Shown piece after piece: positions 22,476 through 30,785 of a stretch of DNA of 38,063 nucleotides. The DNA comes from a virus, in IMG/VR virus record IMGVR_UViG_3300025000_000243, positions 1-38,063 of that record; one strand, given 5' to 3'. The notes below the pieces were generated by a model, which saw only the letters and a list, made by a program, of their open reading frames with translations, did not search any database and was not told the DNA's origin. Numbering within the stretch: the first letter of the stretch is position 1; the number at the start of each line of letters is the position of its first letter. Both the position numbers and the translations under genes were made by a program.

Positions 22476-23324
22476 CTAGGCGACTAGCACATCAAACTGA
22501 ACTGGAACCATCTTTGTCCAAGCCTTGAACTTTCGGTCGATACGAGTTTCGAGTCCAACACCTGAGATTTGAGCACCTGATACAACTGGGTTAGTAATAG
22601 TCTTTACACGTCCGTATGTACTCTTTACGATACCGACTTGCATACCCTTCTTAACTCCAGCGTAAACGTGACCAGAAGTGTGGAATACAGAACTGTAGTG
22701 TTCCATACCCATGTACTTGAAGCCTTGCTTGATACCATTCTTGAGAGCGTCATCAGCGGTGTTGAAACCTTCACTTGAAGCAAGCTTCTCTAGGATTTCA
22801 AAGTCTGCTTCACGCCAGATGATAAAGCCACCGTTTCGAGATAGCATTGAGCCACCCTTTGCTTCACGGATTTCACGCTTGATACCAGTGATGATGTCCT
22901 TGATGTTAGATACTGAAACAGTGATGTTTCCTGCACCTCCACCAATAGAAGCATTGTCAAAGTTAGTCCATTGTGCGTGTTCTGCAAGCATAGCTGTTTC
23001 CATTCCTTCTGAAAGAACTTCTGCCATGTTGTCTGCAATCTCCATGAAGTCACTGAAAGTCTTTTGAGCAAGGTCAGCATCGTCGATGTGAGCCGCTGAG
23101 TAAACGTAGTCAGTGATAGATACTGAGTCATCAACAGTAGCAACTGCAACTGATGTATAACCTGTACCGCGTGTTCCTGTTGATTGGGTTGCATCTGTGA
23201 GGTAAGGATTCTTTAGAGTACCTGAATTAGTGTACTTTACGTCCAATACCTCCTTCCATACCTTTGGAGCATCTAGTCGCTCCTGTAGTTTTGTTTCGAT
23301 TTCAATCGAATATACGATAGCCAT
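22476..23324 (-). CDS. major capsid protein (HK97-like fold)
   Basis: 282 residues, following a scaffold-like gene. Features of HK97-type capsids: an N-terminal region with beta hairpin (TSVAVATVDDSVSITDYVYS), a long spine-like helix (FSDFMEIADNMAEVLSEGME), a central GGFIIWREADFEILEKLASS and a C-terminal P-domain strand. No proteolytic delta domain is evident. Start chosen at MAIVYSIEIE behind an A-rich leader. Confidence 0.8.
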   Translation of the reverse strand: MAIVYSIEIETKLQERLDAPKVWKEVLDVKYTNSGTLKNPYLTDATQSTGTRGTGYTSVAVATVDDSVSITDYVYSAAHIDDADLAQKTFSDFMEIADNMAEVLSEGMETAMLAEHAQWTNFDNASIGGGAGNITVSVSNIKDIITGIKREIREAKGGSMLSRNGGFIIWREADFEILEKLASSEGFNTADDALKNGIKQGFKYMGMEHYSSVFHTSGHVYAGVKKGMQVGIVKSTYGRVKTITNPVVSGAQISGVGLETRIDRKFKAWTKMVPVQFDVLVA

Positions 23325-23364
23325 TTTATAATTGATTAGTTTTTAAGTAATCAAATGAATTGGT

Positions 23365-23883
23365 TTACCCGTTGTAGAATTTGTTTTTGCTTTTCTCCTT
23401 TTCGAGTTTAGCGTTGACTACAGCACGTCTCTTATCTAGTGGCACGTCCTCAATCGGCTTGGCCATCCAGTATTCAACACTATCAGTTGCAACTCCTCCT
23501 GAGCGATTTCCTTTAGGGATAGCCTCTTGGGTTTTGTTGATTTCTCGCTGACTTTCTAGTTTAGTCTTAAAATAAGGGTTTTCTAGTAGCTCGTCTACGT
23601 CTTTGAGTCCTGATGCTTTCATCTCTGCCTTAACAAAATCAAACTCTGTGGTTGATATGCCGCTTGCTTTTAGGTAAGCCTTAACGTCATAACCAAAGTC
23701 ACCTGATTTTTGTGGAGTTGTAATCTTGTTTTTATTGCGCTCTAGGATTGCTTTATTTTTCAATGCCTCAGCTTTCCAATACTCAACTCCTTGCTCCTCT
23801 TTTTCTTCTACCTCTTCGCCTTCTTCATTTTCTACTTCCTCCACCTCTACCTTCTCTTCTACCTCGATGTCTTCATTGAACAT
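23365..23883 (-). CDS. probable scaffolding protein
   Basis: 172 residues. Residues 1-35 are extremely acidic (VEEKVEVEEVENEEGEEVEE), the rest helical and charged with a basic C-terminus. Size, composition and position just upstream of the major capsid gene are those of scaffolding proteins. An extended -10 box lies 54 bases upstream of the ATG. Confidence 0.75.
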   Translation of the reverse strand: MFNEDIEVEEKVEVEEVENEEGEEVEEKEEQGVEYWKAEALKNKAILERNKNKITTPQKSGDFGYDVKAYLKASGISTTEFDFVKAEMKASGLKDVDELLENPYFKTKLESQREINKTQEAIPKGNRSGGVATDSVEYWMAKPIEDVPLDKRRAVVNAKLEKEKSKNKFYNG

Positions 23884-23936
23884 AGTGAAGTCTAGTTATG
23901 CGCGATTGAGCAAAGTTGCGCTTCTTGTTAATTATT

Positions 23937-23945
23937 ATTATACCA
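23937..23945 (-). promoter_or_regulatory. extended -10 promoter for scaffold/capsid genes
   Basis: Minus-strand TGG-TATAAT in the gap before the scaffold gene, with a leader of about 47 bases, one of the longest in this genome. No -35. Confidence 0.5.
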
Positions 23946-23950
23946 CGTTT

Positions 23951-24103
23951 TTAATTGTCACGCCCTTGATGACACACTGAGCATGTCATACCAGAACCGT
24001 TGCAATTACTGCAAACCTTTTCTACTTTCTCTTTTACTACCTGTACCTTTTTAGTAGTAACCTTTTTTACTGCGGCCTTTACCTTCTCACTAAGTTTACT
24101 CAT
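23951..24103 (-). CDS. micro-protein with DnaJ-like CxxCxGxG zinc motif
   Basis: 50 residues: a Lys/Val-rich helix (MSKLSEKVKAAVKKVTTKKV then QVVKEKVEKV), then C31-S-N-C34-N-G-S-G and C41-S-V-C44-H-Q-G, one zinc unit of the DnaJ cysteine-rich type. The start lies inside the 3' end of the upstream gene (8-base overlap). It lies immediately before the scaffold/capsid genes. An assembly chaperone role is an inference from the motif. Confidence 0.55.
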   Translation of the reverse strand: MSKLSEKVKAAVKKVTTKKVQVVKEKVEKVCSNCNGSGMTCSVCHQGRDN

Positions 24104-25553
24104 AGCCTAGTGTGATATTAGCGGTGCCTCCGATAATGACGTATAGACCCTTTAGAAAATCTAAGCCGCCAAAGTCGATTACTCTTTCGCCTGTAGTACC
24201 GACTACTGAGAAGGTAATAGTGTCTGCCAGAATCCTGCCGTCTGTTCCAGCACCTGATGCAAGAGTTGCTGCGCCCCAAGCGTAATTTCCGAGAGTTTCG
24301 GTGGTGGCGATTGCGTTACCTCCCGCACCAACTGTCTTAGAGACAACCACTTGAGTAGTGTCTGCATTTGTTGTGGCGACTACTTGAGGATGTTCGTAAG
24401 TCCCTGTTGAATAGTCTGTACCTATTACACCAGAGTTATTGATAGCTAATTTGATTTTGTCCAGGAATACAGCTTCTGATGTCACCCACAACACTTGATA
24501 CGGAACCGCTGTCGCTCCAGATGTTTCAGACAGTTCAACTACTGCGGTGTATGTGATATCACCAATAGTAAGCAAAGCCTCATCTGTAGTCACGGCTGGA
24601 TTTGAGTCACCAGTACCGCCTCCAAAGGTCGAGTCAGCCCAAGTTGTGTTCGCTAGAGTTTCGGTAGTTGCTAGAGCATTAATAATCGCGGTGTAAGCAT
24701 CATCACCAACTGCTCTTGAGACGATTGTCTGTGCGGTGTCTGTGTTAGTGGTCGCAATAACGTATGTATGTGCAACTGTTCCAGTTGAATATTCCGTACC
24801 TGCTGTGCCAGTCCCATTAATAGCTTTCTTTAGATTGTCTAGGAAAGCAGCCACCGAACCACCGTAGAGTACTTGATAAGCTACTGCGGCAGCTCCTAGC
24901 GTCTCTGAAAGCTCTACAACGGCTGTATAAGTGATTGCGCCAATAGTCACAGTTGCTGCGGCGACGGTCACACCTGCATCTGATGCGCCCGTACCGCCAC
25001 CGAGAGTAGTATCAGCCCATGAACCGTTGCTAAAGTCAGTAGTAGTAGCAGTATCGTTTAGTGATGTACCGGCTACACGACCACGGACTGTGATAGTGGT
25101 TGCGTCACTTGCTGTTGCTACAACATCAGGATGGGCTGGTGTTCCATTAAATGAACCAATTGTACCGTTGATAGTCGCTTTTAGATTCACTAGAAACGCC
25201 TCGGTGTCGTCTCCCATTGCCACATCATATAGATTGGTTGGAATTACCTTGGCGGTGTAAATGGTGTCACCAATAGTAATGATTTCATCCTCTACAACAA
25301 CGTCTGTCATTGTGAAGACTGAGACAGCGTGTGAACCAGCCACCATCGCTCCTGTTGAGGTTAGTACGTTTTGACCATGTGAAGCAGGGACGCAAGCGCC
25401 AGAACTTGTTAGAGTCCCAGTTGCAGCTACTCCCGCCGATTCAGAATCAAAGATTTTAACTGTCCCTGATGAATGAGAGTTAATAATTAGTTTACCTAGC
25501 TTACCAGGGGCGCGGGTAACTACTCCGCTTTCTGTCATGTTTTTTGAGTGCAT
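24096..25553 (-). CDS. virion protein with a split core and three internal repeats
   Basis: 485 residues. Residues 13-40 (GKLGKLIINSHSSGTVKIFD) and 441-485 (...TGERVIDFGGLDFLKGLYVI...) together resemble one small phage beta-sandwich protein of about 110 residues. Between them lie a short duplicated segment (45-80) and three repeats of about 100-115 residues (about 92-188, 202-315, 328-434), each with TIGD-x-x-Y-T-A, a LDN-L-K-x-A-I-N helix, a HP-x-V-V-A-T strand and a GGGTG turn. Such repeats occur in phage tail and decoration proteins. The gene precedes scaffold and capsid; likely surface exposed on the particle. Confidence 0.7.
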   Translation of the reverse strand: MHSKNMTESGVVTRAPGKLGKLIINSHSSGTVKIFDSESAGVAATGTLTSSGACVPASHGQNVLTSTGAMVAGSHAVSVFTMTDVVVEDEIITIGDTIYTAKVIPTNLYDVAMGDDTEAFLVNLKATINGTIGSFNGTPAHPDVVATASDATTITVRGRVAGTSLNDTATTTDFSNGSWADTTLGGGTGASDAGVTVAAATVTIGAITYTAVVELSETLGAAAVAYQVLYGGSVAAFLDNLKKAINGTGTAGTEYSTGTVAHTYVIATTNTDTAQTIVSRAVGDDAYTAIINALATTETLANTTWADSTFGGGTGDSNPAVTTDEALLTIGDITYTAVVELSETSGATAVPYQVLWVTSEAVFLDKIKLAINNSGVIGTDYSTGTYEHPQVVATTNADTTQVVVSKTVGAGGNAIATTETLGNYAWGAATLASGAGTDGRILADTITFSVVGTTGERVIDFGGLDFLKGLYVIIGGTANITLGYE

Positions 25554-25555
25554 AT

Positions 25556-25891
25556 TTATTCTGCTTCGTTAACCTTAGCCTCCTTCTTTTCTGGCTTTGG
25601 TGTCTTTATACTATTAAGTTCCTTAAACGCATTATGCATGGCGTTAATGCCTGCAAACTGTGCCATAACTTGCATACCCACCATTTCAGCAGGTATTGGG
25701 TTAGTCAGGGCAAGTGAAGCAAGTGAGTACGCCCCATTTACTAACGGGTCGCCAACATAACCTTCTTGTACGCGTCCATGCTCGTAGATACCAGCCAGCA
25801 ATACTTTCTCTACTGCTTCGTGCATGTTTGTATCTGCACAAAACGCCTCAATCTTTGCTACTTGTAAGTCTGTTAGGTTGTATTTATTCAT
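25556..25891 (-). CDS. hypothetical protein after portal
   Basis: 111 residues, helical (NLTDLQVAKIEAFCADTNMH), Ala/Met-rich middle and a basic-acidic tail (KTPKPEKKEAKVNEAE). Encoded between portal and the repeat virion protein, possibly a head-assembly factor. Not recognised. Confidence 0.6.
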   Translation of the reverse strand: MNKYNLTDLQVAKIEAFCADTNMHEAVEKVLLAGIYEHGRVQEGYVGDPLVNGAYSLASLALTNPIPAEMVGMQVMAQFAGINAMHNAFKELNSIKTPKPEKKEAKVNEAE

Positions 25892-25900
25892 ATTTTATTA

Positions 25901-27664
25901 TTAAGCTACTGGTGTAGCGGGTTGTTGTTCCTCTTCTGCTTGTTCTACAATCTTGGTCACGGTACTAAAATCAATAGGAGACATACCACTTTCCTCTAGT
26001 AGTTGGTTGAAGGCTTTACCGATTCCCGGTACTTGTGCAATGGCTTGGGGGTTAGCGATAATTTCACGGATGATGTTCGTGATTTTATCTGCGTTCTCTA
26101 CCATTCGTCGCTGCTTGCCTTTGATGTTAAAGAAGACATCAACTGGCATATCATCTAGTTCTCCCTTGAGAGTTTCCATAAAGCGTCTTGAGCCACCCTT
26201 CATAAACGCCTCTTTCTTCATGGTGATGAGTAACTCTTTGGCTTCGCTGGTCACTGGGATACCTTGCAAGGTTTTCTCTTTGATTTCTTGGTTGACTTCA
26301 TTTGTCACTACTGCGTCTGCAATTTCTTGTAGCTCATCTAACGACAAGTCCTCGCTAAACTTCTTACCTCCGTTCATTTCTTTTACTAGGTACCCTGTGA
26401 ACTTCCATGGGTAAAGAACGTCAGCAAAGAAGGTGGCAATCTTGCCCTGTCGGTATTCATGGATTCCTTGACCTTCTTGAATAATCTTATTTTCAAGCGC
26501 AAATGGTGTGCCTGATACCGGGTTTACTCCTAAAGCTCCTTCACTAGCTGAGCCAATAACTCTAGCTTGGTTTTCTTGTTGGAGTTGGTAATTAGTGAAG
26601 TTGGCAAGGTTCTGTAGTGAGCCATCAAGTCGTTGTGTATTTGCTCCCTTTTCTTGTTTTAATACAGTATTTTCTTTAAGGTCTGAGAGCTTTTGGTTGC
26701 CTAGCTCGTCACTATCAGTAACAATGACGTTGATAGCTGAGTCTAAGAGCTTCTTAATCTTAATACCAGCGTAGTTGTTCCATACCTGAGGTTCAAATAG
26801 TGTCTCAACAATAGACTTTCCACACGCTCGGCCTTTAGAGCGCACCTGGTCAATCTTGAGAGCCTTAAATACTTCATTAAGTGGCTTGTCTTTGCCTTTA
26901 TAGAACTCTAGTCCTTGTCTTACTCCAGATTCATCATTGTAATAACTAACAATGTGGGTTTGAGGAACGTACTTATACATTTCACCATCTTCTTTGAGCC
27001 ACATTTCTGGTAGAGAGCCACGTAGTTCGTAAACTTCAATGTACTTGTCCGGTGAAGTAACTGTCTGGTCGTTGGCAATGGAGACTTTCTTGTCTTGGCT
27101 AGACATCTCAATCGCCATCTTGATGGCATCTTTGTCCCACTTTCCTTCAAAAGCCATCAATTCAGACGGTGTGTAATTGTGTTTAATACAAATCGGACCG
27201 GCCATTACGTCAGCTTGGTCGGTAAAGGCTAAGGTCTTCAAGTCGACAACCTCTGGTCGGACTTCATTTACGTCTTTAATCAGCACTAGGTCATAGATAA
27301 TAGAGCTTTCAACCACTTCATCAATAAAAGTGTCTAGGTGATTCTTTCTAGCCCACTGTGGGTGATACTTCTTTACTAAGAAAGACTTATAAAAGTTTTG
27401 TGCGTCATTCACAAACGGAATAATGTCCTTCACATCAAAGCCCTCAGAACGAAACGCCACGTTAATTACTGGAGTGACGATGTCATTGTACGGTCTGTTG
27501 CCGTCATTAGCACCGCGGTGAAACCAACCATTAGCTACGTTGGTACAACGCTGAATATGCTCGTACATATTCCAGTCCTTTGAGTTTGTGAGTGGAATAC
27601 GAACTGTCCTCCAGTTATTCTCCTCCTCCTTAATATACGAAAATACATCCTTGCTTTCTATCAT
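25901..27664 (-). CDS. portal protein
   Basis: 587 residues. It follows the terminase genes and precedes scaffold and capsid. Portal-like features: an N-terminal helical wing, a central region with NTQRLDGSLQNLANFTNYQL and VIGSASEGALGVNPVSGTPF (about 345-390) as in podovirus portals with a conserved G-x-N-P-x-x-x-T/S-P-x-A segment, then a long stem/barrel helix region. It forms the dodecameric ring for DNA packaging and ejection. The start overlaps the upstream gene by four bases. Confidence 0.8.
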   Translation of the reverse strand: MIESKDVFSYIKEEENNWRTVRIPLTNSKDWNMYEHIQRCTNVANGWFHRGANDGNRPYNDIVTPVINVAFRSEGFDVKDIIPFVNDAQNFYKSFLVKKYHPQWARKNHLDTFIDEVVESSIIYDLVLIKDVNEVRPEVVDLKTLAFTDQADVMAGPICIKHNYTPSELMAFEGKWDKDAIKMAIEMSSQDKKVSIANDQTVTSPDKYIEVYELRGSLPEMWLKEDGEMYKYVPQTHIVSYYNDESGVRQGLEFYKGKDKPLNEVFKALKIDQVRSKGRACGKSIVETLFEPQVWNNYAGIKIKKLLDSAINVIVTDSDELGNQKLSDLKENTVLKQEKGANTQRLDGSLQNLANFTNYQLQQENQARVIGSASEGALGVNPVSGTPFALENKIIQEGQGIHEYRQGKIATFFADVLYPWKFTGYLVKEMNGGKKFSEDLSLDELQEIADAVVTNEVNQEIKEKTLQGIPVTSEAKELLITMKKEAFMKGGSRRFMETLKGELDDMPVDVFFNIKGKQRRMVENADKITNIIREIIANPQAIAQVPGIGKAFNQLLEESGMSPIDFSTVTKIVEQAEEEQQPATPVA

Positions 27665-27912
27665 GTGAGCAATAAGTTATTTATAAACACTTCACGGTGA
27701 AAATCATCGCTGAACACTCGCTTGGCCTGAATAAGATTTAAGTGTCGCTCTGAGGTAGTGTCACCCTTCTTTACTTTAAAGTAGACCTCCGTATGGAGCC
27801 AGTCTGGTTTGAGTGCTTTGATAGTTTCGTCTAAGTCATTGGTGCGACGACGAACTTCTAAGCCATTGAACTTAGCCCAGAGTGAATATGTTTTCTTTTG
27901 AGAGGTTGCCAT
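27661..27912 (-). CDS. hypothetical protein between terminase and portal
   Basis: 83 residues, a small basic alpha/beta protein (KKTYSLWAKFNGLEVRRRTN). It has an extended -10 box eight bases before its ATG and overlaps the portal start by four bases, so portal and downstream head genes may be driven from here. Function unknown. Confidence 0.6.
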   Translation of the reverse strand: MATSQKKTYSLWAKFNGLEVRRRTNDLDETIKALKPDWLHTEVYFKVKKGDTTSERHLNLIQAKRVFSDDFHREVFINNLLLT

Positions 27913-27920
27913 GTTGATAT

Positions 27921-27929
27921 ATTATACCA
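27921..27929 (-). promoter_or_regulatory. extended -10 promoter for portal-region genes
   Basis: Minus-strand TGG-TATAAT; box eight bases before the ATG at 27912, near-leaderless transcript expected. It lies just after the large terminase stop. Confidence 0.5.
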
Positions 27930-27931
27930 CA

Positions 27932-29353
27932 TTAAATTGCCATGTTTGTTTCTGGTGTCTCTTCTCGCAACTCTCTCTTGTATGTGATAGGTAATTCCTT
28001 AAACTCAAACGTCATTCGCATCATGAGCACGTCTGCAAAGTCCGGGGAGCGGCCAAGTTGTTCTTTGATTTCACTCTTTGGAATGATGGTGAGCTTTCCA
28101 TCTTCTGAGTTGTCAGTTTGCTTGATAGCGTCTAACTCCTCAAACAAATCAGACAGGGCTTTTTCTTTTGTGTAACCTTCGATGTTAGTTTTAAAGTGTT
28201 TTAATTTGATAGCCATTTGGCGATTGTTTACTATCTCTCCAAGTTTAAAGTAACACTGGCATCTAAAATTACGGTAGTTAGCAGGAACCAAAGAGTTCTT
28301 TACAAAGTCCCATACCGGTAATGGTGAACGTCCACCACCAAAACCTTTTATGCCTCTCATACCATCTACTACTCCACCACCAACCCCATCTTCATCAGCA
28401 ATGACGTTAAGATAGCCAATCTGCTCATTAATAATCACCTCTTTCATTTTCTTTATTGTCTCGTCAATTCCTTGGTAGGTGTAGACATAAAGACCATAGA
28501 GTTCTAGTCCTCTAAAAGTCCCCAGAACAATCTTGTCGCCACCAAAACGAGCCACATCAGCAATCAACGATTTAACATTATTGTTGTTGATTAAGGTATT
28601 GTTGGGCAAATCGGTTATAGCCTCATAGTTCATTACCTTCTTGGGGTCATCGTCAAAGTCAAAGTTACCTTTTAGTAGTCGCTCTCTAGTAATTTTATCT
28701 GAGCGTTCTAGGTTTAAAATGTATGCTTCTGGCAGATAAGGATTATCACCTGGTAGGGCACGAATAAAAGCCCGATAAGAAGGCATTGTTCCTTCCTTCC
28801 ACGGTTTATAGTAATCTCGATGAACGTGTCCCTTGTTAGGGTTAAAAGTCTCTAGCCAGAACGGTTTTACTGATACACCATTGAGTGTGTTCTTTCTACC
28901 AACACGAGTCTTCAAGATAGACTTGGCTTTCTCAGGTGTCTCGTTTGATTCATCAATCCAAGCCCATGTTATTTCAAGTGAACCAAAGCGAGTATATTCA
29001 GGGTCTTGTGGACTATAGGCAGTATCTAAAAAGTATATCTGTGAACCGTTTGCAAAGTGTAGTACTGACTGTTGGGCATCATATCGATAATCCTTTTCGG
29101 TATATCCTAACTCGTTTAATATCTCAAAGAGAGTAGATATGGTAGTAAGTCTCAGTGTCTTTAGCTCTTTACGTCCAATGGCACCTCTACTACCTGGATA
29201 CATCTCGGCAATAGTAATAGCTAGATAACAGCCGACCCTAGTTTTTCCACCGCCAGCGGCTCCTCCGTAACCAGCTTCGGTGATATGTTCTGATTCCCAA
29301 GCGTTCCAAAGTTCTGTCTGCTTAGGTAACAAGTGAATAGTTGCAGTGCTCAT
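27932..29353 (-). CDS. terL: terminase large subunit
   Basis: 473 residues. The ATPase domain has Walker A GYGGAAGGGKT (28-38) and Walker B ending in WIDE (132-135), followed by a coupling S-N-E-T segment. The C-terminal nuclease domain has SLIADVARFGGDK (D266, D273), a central VIADEDGVGGGVVDGM with acidic residues near 320-322, and a third acidic site in PDFADVLMMR. This is the motor that cuts and packages DNA into the portal. Its start overlaps the small subunit stop (TAATG). Confidence 0.95.
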   Translation of the reverse strand: MSTATIHLLPKQTELWNAWESEHITEAGYGGAAGGGKTRVGCYLAITIAEMYPGSRGAIGRKELKTLRLTTISTLFEILNELGYTEKDYRYDAQQSVLHFANGSQIYFLDTAYSPQDPEYTRFGSLEITWAWIDESNETPEKAKSILKTRVGRKNTLNGVSVKPFWLETFNPNKGHVHRDYYKPWKEGTMPSYRAFIRALPGDNPYLPEAYILNLERSDKITRERLLKGNFDFDDDPKKVMNYEAITDLPNNTLINNNNVKSLIADVARFGGDKIVLGTFRGLELYGLYVYTYQGIDETIKKMKEVIINEQIGYLNVIADEDGVGGGVVDGMRGIKGFGGGRSPLPVWDFVKNSLVPANYRNFRCQCYFKLGEIVNNRQMAIKLKHFKTNIEGYTKEKALSDLFEELDAIKQTDNSEDGKLTIIPKSEIKEQLGRSPDFADVLMMRMTFEFKELPITYKRELREETPETNMAI

Positions 29354-29730
29354 TAAGACTTTTGGATTATGATTGTTTTTAGGTTTCCATCAGGATTAGA
29401 AAGTTCTGTCTCATTCTTGTCTTTCCAGTTGTAGTTGTTCTTTAAATTAAAGATTGCACCTGTCTGATTCTTGCCTACAAATAGATATTCTTCAACGTAT
29501 TGGTGTATCTTGCCTTTTGCTCTTTTTATGGTGTCAACAAATTCTGGTCTATCTTCATATTCTAAAAGAGTTTCACGTGATGTGTCTAAAGCATTGGCTA
29601 ATCCAGTAATAGTTAAGGGACGTATATATTTCTTATTGTCTTCTGGGTCTTCACAACTAAGAAAATACAAGTCTATTGCGTTTTGTAGCTCTGTTACACT
29701 TTTAAATTTAAGGGGTCTACCTGCTGCCAT
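29353..29730 (-). CDS. terS: terminase small subunit
   Basis: 125 residues, helical: GRPLKFKSVTELQNAIDLYF at the N-terminus, then RPLTITGLANALDTSRETLL with the typical helix-turn-helix DNA-recognition segment, and TGAIFNLKNNYNWKDK at the C-terminus. This pattern matches a well-known phage small-terminase family. A TATAAT box lies nine bases before the ATG, suggesting a near-leaderless start of the packaging/structural operon. Confidence 0.9.
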   Translation of the reverse strand: MAAGRPLKFKSVTELQNAIDLYFLSCEDPEDNKKYIRPLTITGLANALDTSRETLLEYEDRPEFVDTIKRAKGKIHQYVEEYLFVGKNQTGAIFNLKNNYNWKDKNETELSNPDGNLKTIIIQKS

Positions 29731-29739
29731 TATCTAAAT

Positions 29740-29745
29740 ATTATA
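29740..29745 (-). promoter_or_regulatory. -10 box upstream of terminase genes
   Basis: TATAAT on the minus strand, nine bases before the ATG at 29730; preceded by TTG directly (no TGN spacing) and only a weak -35. It overlaps the stop codon of the upstream small zinc gene. Confidence 0.4.
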
Positions 29746-29917
29746 CAATATTAAATTCTTTATGTATATTCTGATAGTTCTTACACCCATCACAACACAT
29801 TCCAGGTTCATTTAATGGTCTATCTACCTTACAGCCAATCCAGCAGTTGGAACTGATAGTGTCCTTTTGAGTTGCCCTCTGCTTTTTCTTGTTTTTCAAA
29901 GATTGTATTCTAATCAC
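29741..29917 (-). CDS. possible small zinc protein
   Basis: 58 residues from GTG 29917 (a TTG at 29899 is an alternative). It has SNCWIGCK and GMCCDGCKNYQ, two Cys pairs about 17 residues apart. The GTG lies in the 3' end of the tRNA-like element, so the start is uncertain. It is the only frame filling this gap. Confidence 0.4.
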   Translation of the reverse strand: MIRIQSLKNKKKQRATQKDTISSNCWIGCKVDRPLNEPGMCCDGCKNYQNIHKEFNIV

Positions 29918-30002
29918 CAAGGAAGGATTCGAACTTTCCAGCTCCCTAGAGTATAAGCAATATAAAGTTTGGGAGTTCCTGCGCGGGTGAGTGCGCTTGG
30001 TG
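29915..30002 (-). tRNA. tRNA-like element with oversized anticodon-arm loop
   Basis: On the minus strand, 88 nt. The ends form a perfect 7-bp acceptor stem (CACCAAG / CTTGGTG). A T-arm GAAAG-TTCGAAT-CCTTC has the canonical loop and one mismatch, and a D-arm-like GCGC/GCGC hairpin is present. The middle stem CTCCC/GGGAG closes a 24-base loop instead of 7, so no anticodon can be assigned; removal of 17 bases would leave a normal loop. No 3' CCA is encoded. Its own promoter (TTGAAT-16-TATAAT) starts about 20 bases upstream. It may be a degenerate tRNA, an intron-bearing tRNA, or a tRNA mimic. Confidence 0.45.
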
Positions 30003-30029
30003 GGTGCTAGGGTCGATACTAGCTTTACT

Positions 30030-30057
30030 ATTATACCTTTTGTGTAGTTTTATTCAA
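30030..30057 (-). promoter_or_regulatory. promoter of tRNA-like element
   Basis: Minus strand: TTGAAT (30052-30057), 16 bases, TATAAT (30030-30035). The predicted start at about 30023 is 20 bases before the tRNA-like 5' end. It is embedded in the end of the 54-codon gene. Confidence 0.5.
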
Positions 30058-30192
30058 GTGTGGAAAGTCTCTAATCCGTATCGTCCTCTTTAACTTTGGG
30101 TTCTCTACTAACTCTAGTCCTGCGTAGGTGTTATTACAGATTACTACACGGTACTTCTTGTAGTCTATGGTGATGATATCTTCGGGGTTCAT
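30031..30192 (-). CDS. small basic hypothetical protein
   Basis: 53 residues (MNPEDIITIDYKKYRVVICN and onward), beta-strand pattern with a basic C-terminus (KLKRTIRIRDFPHLNKTTQK). It starts with a 4-base overlap with the upstream gene, so it belongs to the same operon. Function unknown. Confidence 0.5.
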   Translation of the reverse strand: MNPEDIITIDYKKYRVVICNNTYAGLELVENPKLKRTIRIRDFPHLNKTTQKV

Positions 30193-30785
30193 TTTAAGTT
30201 TAAAAGTTTTCTTAAACCGTACAGAAAGGGTTTTGGTGGTAGTGGATATTTTTTAAACAGCCCGACTTGATTAAGTTCTTTTTCAGAATATTTAGTTATG
30301 TTTCGGGAATCGTACTCAAGATAAATATCTTTAACTAAGAGTAAGGCGATTTCTAAACCTTTACTTTGTAGCCACTCTGTTGCTGGTTCAAAAATGCCTG
30401 AGTAAGTATATATTGCTGGAAGTTGGTCTCTCAATAAATCTCTTGAACTAACATAGTCTGGTTCTACGATAAGTTTTTCATTTCCACATTCTCTGCAAGA
30501 CAAAACTGCGTCTGTTTGGGTTTTGCCTTTTATCTTTCCATAAGTCCAGAAAAGACCGCCTGATATTTCTCCATCTACATATCCATTTACATTTCTATAT
30601 TTTTCTACCCATTTTGTTTTACCGCAAACAGCACAGGGTGCTTCGTTTTCTTCCGTAGCGTTTCTGTAGTTTTCTTCCCATTCTAAATCCGCCTGAACTT
30701 GTAGTTCTTGTTGAGCTTTTTCAAGTTCCGCTAAAATATTGCTATTTATACTTGCTATTGTGTTGTCGTATTCTTGTATTGTCAT
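30189..30785 (-). CDS. zinc-ribbon protein of replication operon
   Basis: 198 residues. An N-terminal coiled segment (SNILAELEKAQQELQVQADL) is followed by a zinc ribbon formed by CAVCGKTKW (about 51) and LSCRECGNEK (about 96), then a helical C-terminus. Overlaps NinG by four bases. Ribbons of this kind suggest nucleic acid contact. Not assigned to a family. Confidence 0.6.
   Translation of the reverse strand: MTIQEYDNTIASINSNILAELEKAQQELQVQADLEWEENYRNATEENEAPCAVCGKTKWVEKYRNVNGYVDGEISGGLFWTYGKIKGKTQTDAVLSCRECGNEKLIVEPDYVSSRDLLRDQLPAIYTYSGIFEPATEWLQSKGLEIALLLVKDIYLEYDSRNITKYSEKELNQVGLFKKYPLPPKPFLYGLRKLLNLK

Noticed and set aside
23325-23345. TTGATT-17-TTATAA before the major capsid gene
   Set aside because: The -10 box would end one base before ATG, putting the start inside the coding sequence; not a believable promoter.
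29915-29938. tRNA 3' end as phage attachment (attP) core
   Set aside because: No integrase or excisionase is visible and the complete acceptor stem and a promoter are present, so it is more likely an RNA gene than an att remnant.
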